DNA from: Acidovorax temperans
Lineage (GTDB): Bacteria; Pseudomonadota; Gammaproteobacteria; Burkholderiales; Burkholderiaceae_C
Assembly (NCBI RefSeq): GCF_006716905.1
Contig: NZ_VFPV01000003.1
Coordinates: 682,001 to 746,000 of the forward strand
Direction: 5' to 3'
Length of the DNA stretch: 64,000 nucleotides
Positions 35,192 through 42,367 of the stretch are shown here, in pieces. Position 1 is the stretch's first letter. Every line of letters begins with the position of its first letter. The translations under genes and the position numbers were made by a program. Under the pieces are notes generated by a model, which did no database searches, had not been told where the DNA came from, and was given only the letters and a program-made list of their open reading frames with translations.

Positions 35192-38119
35192 TCAGCCCTG
35201 CAACAACTGGCGCAGCACAAACGGCAGAATGCCGCCCGCGCGGTAGTAGTCCACTTCGATGGGGGTGTCGATGCGCAGAGTGACAGTGACCACCTGGCAT
35301 GTGCCGTCCGGGCGGTGCACCACCAGCTTCGCGTCACTTTGCGGCGTGAGGGCGGGGTCGGGCACCACGTCGATGATTTCGGTGCCTGTGAGGCCCAGCG
35401 ACTCCCAGGAATCACCCGCCTTGAACTGCAGCGGCAACACGCCCATGCCCACCAGATTGGAGCGGTGGATGCGCTCAAAGCTGCGCGCCACCACGGCCTT
35501 GATGCCCTGCAACTGCGTGCCCTTGGCGGCCCAGTCGCGGCTGGAGCCTGTGCCGTATTCCTCGCCCGCAAAAATCACCGTGGGCGTGCCCTGCGCCATG
35601 TAGTGCATGGCTGCGTCGAAGATGAACATCTTTTCACCCCCCAGCGGCCCCTCGCTCTGGAACACGGTCACACCGCCCTCCTCGCGTGAGCCGTCGGCGG
35701 CGGGCGGAATCATCAGGTTTTTGATTCGCACATTGGCAAAGGTGCCGCGCACCATCACATCGTGGTTGCCACGCCGCGCGCCGTAGCTGTTGAAGTCAGC
35801 CTTCTGCACGCCGTGCTGCAGCAACCACTGCCCGGCAGGTGAGGTCTCTTTGATGGAGCCAGCGGGCGAGATGTGGTCGGTGGTGATGGAGTCACCAAAC
35901 AGCGCCATGATGCGCGCGCCGAGCACCGATGGGAGCTTTTGGCCTTTTTGGCCTGCAGCGCTTTCTGCATCAGCGCCAGCAGCTACATCTTCAATAGCAA
36001 ACTGTGCAAAGAAAGGTGGCTCTGCAATGTAGGTGCTGGCAGGCCAGGTGTAGGTGCTCCCACTCACGCCCTGGATGTTTTGCCACAGCTTGCCGGGGTC
36101 GCTGGCAACCTTGGCGTAGTTCTCGCGGAACGCCTTGCCGTTCATGGCGAACTTCATCAATGCATGCACTTCCTCGCTGCTGGGCCAGATGTCGCCCAGG
36201 TAGATATCGCGCCCGCCTTTGCCCTTGCCCACGGGCTCGGTCATCAGATCCTTCAGCACCGTGCCTGCAATGGCGTAGGCCACCACCAGCGGCGGGCTGG
36301 CCAGAAAGTTGGCCTTCAGGTTGGGATGGATGCGCGCCTCGAAGTTGCGGTTGCCCGACAGCACGGCGGCGCACACCAGGTCGTTGCTGGTGATGGCGTC
36401 GTTGAGCTCGGGCGTGAGGTCGCCCGCGTTGCCAATGCAGGTGGTGCATCCGTAGCCCGCCAGCGCAAAACCCAACTTTTCCAGGTACGGCAGCAGCCCG
36501 GTTTGCGCGAGGTATTCGGTCACGATGCGCGAGCCGGGCGCGAGCGACGTCTTGATGTGGGGCTTGACCTTGAGGCCCGCTTCCACGGCCTTCTTGGCCA
36601 GCAGGCCGGCTGCCAGCATCACGCTCGGGTTGCTGGTGTTGGTGCAGCTGGTGATGGCGGCAATCAGCACATCGCCATTGCCCACGGTGATATCGCCCGC
36701 ACGCGCCGCCTGCTGCGCTGGCACCTCGGCGTGCGCTGCCGCCAGCGTCGGCCGGTTCTGCTCCATCTCTGCCACAAAGCGCGGGGCGCCCGAGGGGGCT
36801 GGCTTTTCGCGGGGTGGCGCAGCCAGCGGTGGGGCTTCGTTGCTGCGCACCTGGTGGCGGGTGTGCAGCAGCGCAGCGGGGCGGTTGAAGCCATTGTCGG
36901 CAATCGGTTTGCTGAACAGGCTGGAAAACTCACTGCACACCTTGCCCAGTTCAATGCGGTCTTGCGGGCGCTTGGGGCCAGCCAGGCTGGGGGTCACGGT
37001 GCCCAGGTCCAGCCGCACGACTTGCGAGTAATCGATCTCGCCCGCAGCGGGCACGCCGAACAGGCCCTGCGCCTTGAAATAGGCTTCAAAGGCTTCAATC
37101 TCACCCTTCGTGCGGCCTGTGCCGCGGAAGTAGTCGATGGTCTTTTCATCCACAGGGAAGAAACCCATGGTGGCCCCGTATTCCGGCGCCATGTTGCCGA
37201 TGGTGGCACGGTCGGGCAGCGCCAGGGTGCGCGTGCCTTCGCCGAAGAACTCCACAAACTTGCCCACCACCTTGTGCTGGCGCAGGATCTCCGTCACGGT
37301 GAGCACCAGGTCGGTGGCCGTCACGCCTTCGCGCAGCTGGCCTGTGAGCTCAAAGCCCACCACATCGGGCGTGAGGAAGTACACCGGCTGGCCCAGCATG
37401 GCGGCCTCGGCCTCGATGCCGCCCACACCCCAGCCCACCACGCCGATACCGTTGATCATGGTGGTGTGGCTATCAGTGCCCACCAGGGTGTCAGGGTAGT
37501 AGACACCGTCTTTGCGCTTGTGCACGCCGCGCGCCAGATATTCGAGGTTGACCTGGTGCACGATGCCAAAGCCCGGCGGCACCACACCAAAGGTATCAAA
37601 GGCCTGCATGCCCCATTTCATGAACTCGTAGCGCTCGCGGTTGCGCTGGAATTCGAGCTTCATGTTCAGGTCCAGCGAATTCTTCTTGCCGTAGTGGTCC
37701 ACCATGATGGAGTGGTCTACCACCAGGTCCACAGGGACCAGCGGCTCAATCTTCTTGGGGTTCTTGCCCAGACGCACCGCCGTGCTGCGCATGGCAGCCA
37801 GGTCTGCCAGCAAGGGCACGCCCGTGAAATCCTGCAGCACCACGCGCGACACGACGAACGGAATTTCATCCTTGCGTTCTGCGTTCGGTGCCCATTGGGC
37901 CAATTGCTTCACATGCTCTGCTGTGACCTTGCGCCCATCGCAGTTGCGCAGCACCGACTCCAGAACAATCCGAATCGATACAGGCAGCCTTGGGATCTGC
38001 GGAAACTGCTGGGCCAGCGCAGGCAGCGAATAGAGCTTGCCTTCTTTGCCAGAAGCGATTGGGAAACTCCGCAAAGTCTCAGGAAACGCGTGGGTTACAG
38101 GCTGGGGTGAACGTGCCAT
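35192..38119 (-). CDS. acnA: Aconitate hydratase A
   Basis: AcnA isomerises citrate and isocitrate in the TCA cycle using a [4Fe-4S] cluster. The 975 residues show [54 protein letters not shown] (first cluster cysteine), [12 protein letters not shown] (the two further cysteines) and the swivel domain [17 protein letters not shown] through [16 protein letters not shown]. The ATG at 38119 has an AAGGA ribosome site; an in-frame start at 38227 adds 36 poorly conserved residues. The protein is longer than E. coli AcnA (891). Part of the excess, residues about 707-727 at the linker before the swivel domain, is encoded by a dispersed repeat (35941-36001). Another part is an Ala/Pro-rich insertion before the SCTN motif. 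Confidence 0.95.
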   Translation of the reverse strand: MARSPQPVTHAFPETLRSFPIASGKEGKLYSLPALAQQFPQIPRLPVSIRIVLESVLRNCDGRKVTAEHVKQLAQWAPNAERKDEIPFVVSRVVLQDFTGVPLLADLAAMRSTAVRLGKNPKKIEPLVPVDLVVDHSIMVDHYGKKNSLDLNMKLEFQRNRERYEFMKWGMQAFDTFGVVPPGFGIVHQVNLEYLARGVHKRKDGVYYPDTLVGTDSHTTMINGIGVVGWGVGGIEAEAAMLGQPVYFLTPDVVGFELTGQLREGVTATDLVLTVTEILRQHKVVGKFVEFFGEGTRTLALPDRATIGNMAPEYGATMGFFPVDEKTIDYFRGTGRTKGEIEAFEAYFKAQGLFGVPAAGEIDYSQVVRLDLGTVTPSLAGPKRPQDRIELGKVCSEFSSLFSKPIADNGFNRPAALLHTRHQVRSNEAPPLAAPPREKPAPSGAPRFVAEMEQNRPTLAAAHAEVPAQQAARAGDITVGNGDVLIAAITSCTNTSNPSVMLAAGLLAKKAVEAGLKVKPHIKTSLAPGSRIVTEYLAQTGLLPYLEKLGFALAGYGCTTCIGNAGDLTPELNDAITSNDLVCAAVLSGNRNFEARIHPNLKANFLASPPLVVAYAIAGTVLKDLMTEPVGKGKGGRDIYLGDIWPSSEEVHALMKFAMNGKAFRENYAKVASDPGKLWQNIQGVSGSTYTWPASTYIAEPPFFAQFAIEDVAAGADAESAAGQKGQKLPSVLGARIMALFGDSITTDHISPAGSIKETSPAGQWLLQHGVQKADFNSYGARRGNHDVMVRGTFANVRIKNLMIPPAADGSREEGGVTVFQSEGPLGGEKMFIFDAAMHYMAQGTPTVIFAGEEYGTGSSRDWAAKGTQLQGIKAVVARSFERIHRSNLVGMGVLPLQFKAGDSWESLGLTGTEIIDVVPDPALTPQSDAKLVVHRPDGTCQVVTVTLRIDTPIEVDYYRAGGILPFVLRQLLQG
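35941..36001 (+). repeat. Dispersed palindromic repeat, copy 8, inside acnA
   Basis: ggcctgcagcgctt, an 8-nt loop, agcgccagcagctac and a tail ending in aatagcaaa. It aligns without gaps over about 55 nt with copy 5 (28860-28915). On the acnA strand it is read in frame, encoding [20 protein letters not shown]. Confidence 0.8.
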
Positions 38120-38378
38120 GGTGAAATCCTTGGAATGAAAGGCGACGAAACCATTTTCGTCAGCCCTGTACCAATACGCAAGCCGAAGGGTTATGCACCC
38201 GAAAACCTCCCAATCAAGCGCATTCAAACGGCGATGGGCTTTGGATGATCAAGACACAGAGCGGTTTCTCACGCTTTTCTCGGCCATGCGAGGCATGCCA
38301 TAGACCAAAGCGATGACGCTCTGGCACGTCGCCGCGTTCAACCCGGACTTAGTTTTGCAGCCTTAAAAGGACGGAAAC

Positions 38379-38441
38379 ATGAGCCCCGCCGAGTGCAGAT
38401 GGCAGCAGAGTTCGTGGTTTTTCCAACGCTACTGTATGTGA
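38379..38441 (+). CDS. Possible small ORF (20 residues) upstream of hns terminator
   Basis: An ATG preceded by AAAAGGA at good spacing opens a 20-codon frame (MSPAECRWQQSSWFFQRYCM) ending in TGA. It is rich in Trp, Gln and Cys and matches nothing I recognise. There is no downstream gene on this strand that it could lead. It may be chance. Confidence 0.15.
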   Translation: MSPAECRWQQSSWFFQRYCM

Positions 38442-38679
38442 CACAGCAAGGCGGGTCAGATAACCCATGCACCCTCATGAAGATGTCACAAGAAACTGCA
38501 ACCAGCACCCCAGTTTGCAAAATGGTTATCCAGCGGTGTCTCAGGCAGTCAGAGCGCTTTGGTGGCTGGACCTGCCGAACGTTGAATCCATTAACGCGGT
38601 GCCGTACAGGTGACGAAATGAAAACCCTGTCTCCATCGCCTCAATATATTTCGCATTACGAACAAAATACCAGCGCCCA

Positions 38680-38710
38680 TAAAAAAAGCCCGCAAAAGCG
38701 GGCTTTTTTA
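38680..38710 (-). terminator. Rho-independent terminator of hns
   Basis: On the minus strand, agcccgc, loop ttttgc-like, gcgggct, followed by seven T. It lies 19 bp after the hns stop codon. The A-rich other side may make it bidirectional. Confidence 0.9.
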
Positions 38711-38728
38711 GCAATGCATGGAATCCAC

Positions 38729-39016
38729 TCAAATCGCGAACTGCTCGCGGTCTTGGTTTTGAATCCACTTGGGCGCCTTGCCACGGCCCGTCCAGGTTTC
38801 GCCTGTCGCGGGGTTGCGGTACTTGGGCGCCACCTTGGTGCCAGCGCTGGCGCTGCGGGCACGGCCAGTGGGGAATACATCTTGAGAAGTCAGACCAAAT
38901 TCAGCCACCAAAGAGCGCACTTGGCTGATGGCATCACTCAGTTCGCGCCGGCGGGCTTCACTGATTTGCTGCTCCAGGGCCTCGCGTTGCTTCAATAGTT
39001 CTTTGTAGGTGGTCAT
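38729..39016 (-). CDS. H-NS family nucleoid-associated protein
   Basis: A 95-residue H-NS-like protein. The N-terminal half is a charged coiled-coil oligomerisation region (KELLKQREALEQQISEARRRELSDAISQVRSLV). The C-terminal half is the H-NS DNA-binding domain with KYRNPATGETWTGRGKAPKWI, where the GRG hook inserts in the minor groove. H-NS proteins bind AT-rich DNA and silence genes. This short type is abundant in Burkholderiales, often in several paralogues per genome, so the exact regulon cannot be stated. The 360 bp upstream is AT-richer than average and should hold its promoter. Confidence 0.92.
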   Translation of the reverse strand: MTTYKELLKQREALEQQISEARRRELSDAISQVRSLVAEFGLTSQDVFPTGRARSASAGTKVAPKYRNPATGETWTGRGKAPKWIQNQDREQFAI

Positions 39017-39376
39017 GGTGTGTAATCAAAAGTAAGTAGAGCGGAATTGCCATTATATGGACAAATAACATTCTTTACGCTGGACTTGGTTATTTCGATT
39101 CAGTTCCCTGCACCTTGCCCGACAGCAAGATATACAGCCGCGTCACCACAATGCATGGAGGACATCGGTAAGCCACTGATCGCTTGAGAATGGACAGCGC
39201 AGATTTTGTAGATCGTTTGTTGCATAACGGCATATCCACACTTGGCATGGTCAACCAGGCCAGCCCTCTTCCCACCATCGGCCCCCAGTTACTCTGCTGC
39301 AGTGCAGCGTATCCTCAGGCGATTCGGCTCGAGGAAAATCGGTTTCCTCCTTCTCTCAGACCCTCATCTTCACCCC
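39017..39376. other. Divergent intergenic region hns / apaH
   Basis: About 360 bp with no convincing gene. The left 60 bp are AT-rich (for example ttatatggacaaataac) and likely carry the hns promoter. The right part should carry the apaH promoter. Open frames here on both strands lack family features and codon structure. Confidence 0.5.
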
Positions 39377-40222
39377 ATGGCCATTTATTGCATAGGCGAC
39401 ATCCAAGGCTGCGACAACGCATTGCACCGACTTTTGGACACGATTGGTTTTTCTCCCAGCCGCGACACGATTTATCTGCTGGGTGATTTGGTCAACCGGG
39501 GGCCCACCTCCGCAGACGTATTGCGCCGGTGCATGCGAAATGATGGTGCCATTCAAGCTTTGCTAGGTAACCACGACCTGCATTTACTGGCGGCAGCGCA
39601 CGGTGCGCGCAAGCCCTCCAAGCGCGACACCCTGGCCCACGTTCTGGAAGCGCCGGACCACCCTGCCCTGCTCGATTGGCTACGCCAGCTACCGCTGGCA
39701 CGAACGCACACCCTGGCCGGCGAAACCTTGCTCATGGTGCACGCAGGGGTGTTGCCCAGCTGGACGCTGGAGGACGTGGTGGCCTTGTCAGGCGAAGTGC
39801 AAGCGGTGCTGCGAGGCCCCCAGCTGCACGACTTTCTGCACCAGATGTACGGAAACACACCCGACCGGTGGGATGCAGCATTGCAGGGAACCGAGCGGCT
39901 GCGCGCCATCGTGAACGCCATGACGCGCCTGCGGTTTTGCTCGGTGGACGGCGTGATGGATTTTGAAAGCACCGAAAGTGCCGCGCAGGCACCTGCAGGT
40001 CTGGTGCCATGGTTTGATGTGCCGGGCAGACGCACGGCGGACACCACGATGGCCTTTGGGCACTGGTCTACGCTGGGGTTCTTGAACCGTCCCCATGTGC
40101 TGGGGCTGGACACCGGTTGCGTGTGGGGCGGCTGCCTCAGCGCCGTGCGTTTTGGAAACACGCTGGCGGAACGGGAGTTGATTCAAGTGCATTGCGAACA
40201 GGCCCAGGTGCCGGGCAACTGA
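39377..40222 (+). CDS. apaH: Symmetrical bis(5'-nucleosyl)-tetraphosphatase
   Basis: ApaH hydrolyses Ap4A to two ADP and also removes Np4 caps from RNA. The 281 residues show the metallophosphatase signature: YCIGDIQGCDNAL (GDxxG), LLGDLVNRGPTSADVL (GDxVxRGP) and ALLGNHDLHLL (GNHD), with VMVHAG-like MVHAGVLPSW and TGCVWGGCLSAVRF near the end. The ATG at 39377 gives the normal length; the frame open further upstream is not conserved. Convergent with nosX. Confidence 0.93.
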   Translation: MAIYCIGDIQGCDNALHRLLDTIGFSPSRDTIYLLGDLVNRGPTSADVLRRCMRNDGAIQALLGNHDLHLLAAAHGARKPSKRDTLAHVLEAPDHPALLDWLRQLPLARTHTLAGETLLMVHAGVLPSWTLEDVVALSGEVQAVLRGPQLHDFLHQMYGNTPDRWDAALQGTERLRAIVNAMTRLRFCSVDGVMDFESTESAAQAPAGLVPWFDVPGRRTADTTMAFGHWSTLGFLNRPHVLGLDTGCVWGGCLSAVRFGNTLAERELIQVHCEQAQVPGN

Positions 40223-40239
40223 CCATCGCACGGTAAGAC

Positions 40240-40272
40240 CGTGCCCTCGCAAAAATCTGCGGCAAGGGCACG
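40240..40272. terminator. Stem-loop between convergent apaH and nosX
   Basis: cgtgccct pairs with agggcacg across a 17-nt loop. There is no T run, so it is at best a weak or bidirectional transcription barrier. Confidence 0.3.
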
Positions 40273-40285
40273 TGCCTGAATCGAA

Positions 40286-41326
40286 TCAGGCAGCGCCGAG
40301 CTGGCGCGCCATGGCGGGCGACTTCCACACCTGGCCATTGCTCTGCGCAATCAGCACCGCCAACCCACCTTGCTTTTGCGCCAAGGCCTTGCCGGCATCG
40401 GCGCCCATCACCATGATGGAGGCGCCCAAGCCATTGACCTGTGCCACCGAAGATGCGATCAGGCTCACGCCGTGCACGCCCGTGGTGGGCCAGCCCGTGC
40501 GCGGGTTGAGCACATGGTGCTGCCGCTGCCCTTGGTGCAAAAAGTAGCGCTCATAGTCGCCCGAAGAGGCCACCACTGCGCTGCCCTGCAGCGATACAGC
40601 ACCCAAGAGCTGAGAAGGCGTGCGCGGATCGCGCAGACCCACGCGCCAAGCGCGGCCTTGTATCTGCCCGCGCACCAGCACGTCGCCACCGCCATTGACC
40701 ATGGCGTTGTCGATGCCATGCTCCTGCAGCACGCGCATGCCCGCTTCCAGGATGGGCAGCTTGGCAATCCCACCCAGATCCAGCGCCATGCCGCGGCGCC
40801 GCAAAAACGCGGTGCCAGCGTTGGTGTCCAGCACCAGGTCCTGCGCACCCACCAGGCTCAATTGCCGCGCGACTTCTTCTGCCTGCGGCATCTGCTGCAC
40901 ACCCTCGCCAAAGTGCCAGGCCTTCAACCCACCCACCGTCACGTCGAATGCCCCACCGGTCACGGCATGGATACGTTGCGCCTCGCGCAGCACCGCCATC
41001 ACGGCAGGCGGCACCGCCACCGGGTGCTTGCCTGCCGCTGCGCTCACGCGGCTGACGGGGCTTTGGGGGTCGTATTTGCTCAGCAACGCCTCCAGCTCAC
41101 GCATGCGTGCAAAGGCGTGCTCGGTGGCGCTGCGCAGCTGCTGGGCATCGGCCCCCTCAACCACGATGTCCACGGCCGTCCCCACCACCGGCCGCTGTGT
41201 ACGCAGCACGGGAGTGGATGCCTTGGCCGTGGCAGCCCACAGTGCGCTGCCCAGCAGCGGTATGGCGAGCGCCACACGCCTGCGGCTCAGCAAGTGGGAA
41301 GAAGCGGAGGCAGATGCTTGCGGCAT
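40286..41326 (-). CDS. nosX: FAD:protein FMN transferase of the nos locus (NosX/ApbE)
   Basis: ApbE-family enzymes attach FMN from FAD to a Thr in the motif S/T-G-A-S/T-x-T of exported proteins. In nos clusters the enzyme is called NosX and flavinylates NosR, whose SGATVT motif is present here. The 346 residues begin with a Tat-like signal (LLSRRRVALAIPLLGSALWAA). They contain ALLSKYDPQSPVSRVSAA, GGAFDVTVGGL, the metal/FAD motifs ALDLGGIAKLPILEAG and NGGGDVLVRG, and HHVLNPRTGWPTTGV. I chose the ATG at 41326, which keeps the signal peptide at the N-terminus. It lies 10 bp after the cytochrome gene, forming a two-gene unit divergent from nosZ. It could instead be a general ApbE; the neighbourhood favours NosX. 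Confidence 0.88.
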   Translation of the reverse strand: MPQASASASSHLLSRRRVALAIPLLGSALWAATAKASTPVLRTQRPVVGTAVDIVVEGADAQQLRSATEHAFARMRELEALLSKYDPQSPVSRVSAAAGKHPVAVPPAVMAVLREAQRIHAVTGGAFDVTVGGLKAWHFGEGVQQMPQAEEVARQLSLVGAQDLVLDTNAGTAFLRRRGMALDLGGIAKLPILEAGMRVLQEHGIDNAMVNGGGDVLVRGQIQGRAWRVGLRDPRTPSQLLGAVSLQGSAVVASSGDYERYFLHQGQRQHHVLNPRTGWPTTGVHGVSLIASSVAQVNGLGASIMVMGADAGKALAQKQGGLAVLIAQSNGQVWKSPAMARQLGAA

Positions 41327-41336
41327 AGCGCCTCCG

Positions 41337-41753
41337 TCAGATCGACTGGTCGGCCATGAAATCCACGGCGGCCTTGACTTCATCGTCGGTCAGGCTGGCG
41401 CCACCGCCACGGGCGGGCATCATGCCTTTGGCACCGGTAAAGCCTTCAATGGCGTGCTTGTAGAGCGTGTCTTTGCCTTGGGCAATGCGTGGGCCCCAGT
41501 CGGCCTTGTCGCCGGGCTTGGGAGCACCGGCCACACCGGCTGCATGGCACATGGCGCAGGTCTTGCCGTACACGCTCTTGCCCACCGTGTTTTCGGGGGC
41601 TGCCGGTGCCGCCGGGGCCGCGGGAGCTGCGGGCGCAGCCGCTGGGGCAGGCGCCGTTGCGGCGGGCGCTTCAGCAGGTCGCTTGTCGCCGCAGCCTGCC
41701 AGCGTGAGGGCCAGCACGGCGGCTGCCGTGCACATCATGGAAATTTTTTTCAT
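41337..41753 (-). CDS. Lipoprotein c-type cytochrome of the nos locus
   Basis: A 138-residue class I cytochrome of the c5-like type. A lipoprotein signal with lipobox (ALTLAGC) is followed by an Ala/Pro tether of about 40 residues. One haem site CAMCH follows (CxxCH), and the axial Met lies in GMMPARGG. It is predicted to be anchored to the periplasmic face of a membrane. Its position beside nosX and divergent from nosZ suggests an electron donor to NosZ, like the NosC-type cytochromes of other nos clusters. This is inference from context. The protein is co-directional with nosX. Confidence 0.88.
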   Translation of the reverse strand: MKKISMMCTAAAVLALTLAGCGDKRPAEAPAATAPAPAAAPAAPAAPAAPAAPENTVGKSVYGKTCAMCHAAGVAGAPKPGDKADWGPRIAQGKDTLYKHAIEGFTGAKGMMPARGGGASLTDDEVKAAVDFMADQSI

Positions 41754-41922
41754 CGCAAACGTCCTGTCGTATCAGATAAACATTGAATGCGGGGCAGGCC
41801 TTCATGCTTTGCACGCAGGCAGTTGCTCCACCGCTGTCTGCCTTGGCCGTTGACCACTGCATCGTGTGCCACCAATGTAATTTGGCAGCGCCTTGATGGA
41901 CAGGGGTGCACACCGCAAAAGC

Positions 41923-41936
41923 ATGACTTACATCAA
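41923..41936. promoter_or_regulatory. Crp/Fnr-family (FNR/DNR-type) box upstream of nosZ
   Basis: On the minus strand TTGATgtaaGTCAT matches TTGAT-N4-GTCAA with one mismatch; on the plus strand it is ATGACttacATCAA. Its centre (41929.5) is 41.5 bp upstream of a start point predicted from the -10 element TATTAT at 41959-41964, the classic class II activator distance. It suggests control of nos transcription by oxygen or nitric oxide. Confidence 0.6.
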
Positions 41937-41949
41937 TATGATTCATATT
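41935..41949. promoter_or_regulatory. Perfect 15-bp palindrome over the -35 region of the nosZ promoter
   Basis: AATATGATTCATATT is a perfect 7-1-7 palindrome. It overlaps the last two bases of the Crp/Fnr box and lies where the -35 element would be. It could be an operator for a second regulator; no family can be named. Confidence 0.45.
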
Positions 41950-41958
41950 ATGTAAATC

Positions 41959-41964
41959 TATTAT
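41959..41964 (+). promoter_or_regulatory. -10 element of the DUF2946-nosZ promoter
   Basis: TATTAT at the right distance from the Crp/Fnr box. It predicts transcription starting at about 41971, essentially at the ATG of the DUF2946 gene. Confidence 0.5.
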
Positions 41965-41971
41965 CGCGGCC

Positions 41972-42367
41972 ATGTCCTTCCATTGCAAACACCGAGCGCT
42001 GCGCCTATGGGTATTGGCTTCGTTCGTGCTCGCCTTGCTGGTGGCTGGGGCATCTCCTTCCATACGACACCACGCCATGGAACTGGTGTGCTCGGGCAAC
42101 GGCGGCCCTGCCAAGTGGGTGGCCGCCGAGGTGACCAAAGACATCTCCACCGCGGAGGCCATGGGCATGGACTGCCCTCTGTGCCTGCCTTCCAGCGTTC
42201 CGCCGCCACACCTCACCCCCTTTGTTTCTGCCATGCCAGCGCCGTTGCATTTGGCGATCTGGCGTGCAGAGCCGCTGCATCCACTGCTTCTCAGGCACCG
42301 ACCACCCGCGCGTGCCCCCCCCTTTTTTTCACTGAGCCAACCTAAAGAGGTAAACCATGATCGATAA
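41972..42367 (+). CDS. DUF2946-like secreted protein preceding nosZ
   Basis: A 131-residue predicted exported protein. A basic N-terminus and hydrophobic stretch (LWVLASFVLALLVAGASP) are followed by HHAMELVCSGNGG and MGMDCPLCLPS, with a His/Pro-rich tail. The Cys-containing blocks ELVCS and MDCPLC resemble DUF2946, a family often found near copper genes, so a role in copper handling for NosZ is plausible but unproven. It overlaps the nosZ start by 11 bp. There is no ribosome site before its ATG, and the predicted transcript start is at the ATG, so it may be translated leaderlessly. Confidence 0.6.
   Translation: MSFHCKHRALRLWVLASFVLALLVAGASPSIRHHAMELVCSGNGGPAKWVAAEVTKDISTAEAMGMDCPLCLPSSVPPPHLTPFVSAMPAPLHLAIWRAEPLHPLLLRHRPPARAPPFFSLSQPKEVNHDR

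Larger units (their letters stand above)
38120..38728. other. Gene-poor region between acnA and hns
   Basis: About 600 bp without a convincing gene. It holds the acnA promoter side, a 20-codon open frame with a good ribosome site at 38379-38441, and the hns terminator at 38680-38710. The composition is less GC-rich than the neighbouring genes. A longer plus-strand frame crossing into hns is not credible because its second half is the antisense of hns. Confidence 0.5.

Noticed and set aside
35873-38110. A 745-codon open frame antisense to acnA
   Set aside because: Composition shadow of acnA; acnA has all its catalytic motifs on the other strand.
38393-38998. A 201-codon plus-strand frame overlapping hns
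   Set aside because: Its second half is the antisense of hns and crosses the hns terminator; no family features.
39090-39278. A 62-codon minus-strand frame between hns and apaH
   Set aside because: No ribosome site, no family match that I recognise, ordinary intergenic composition.
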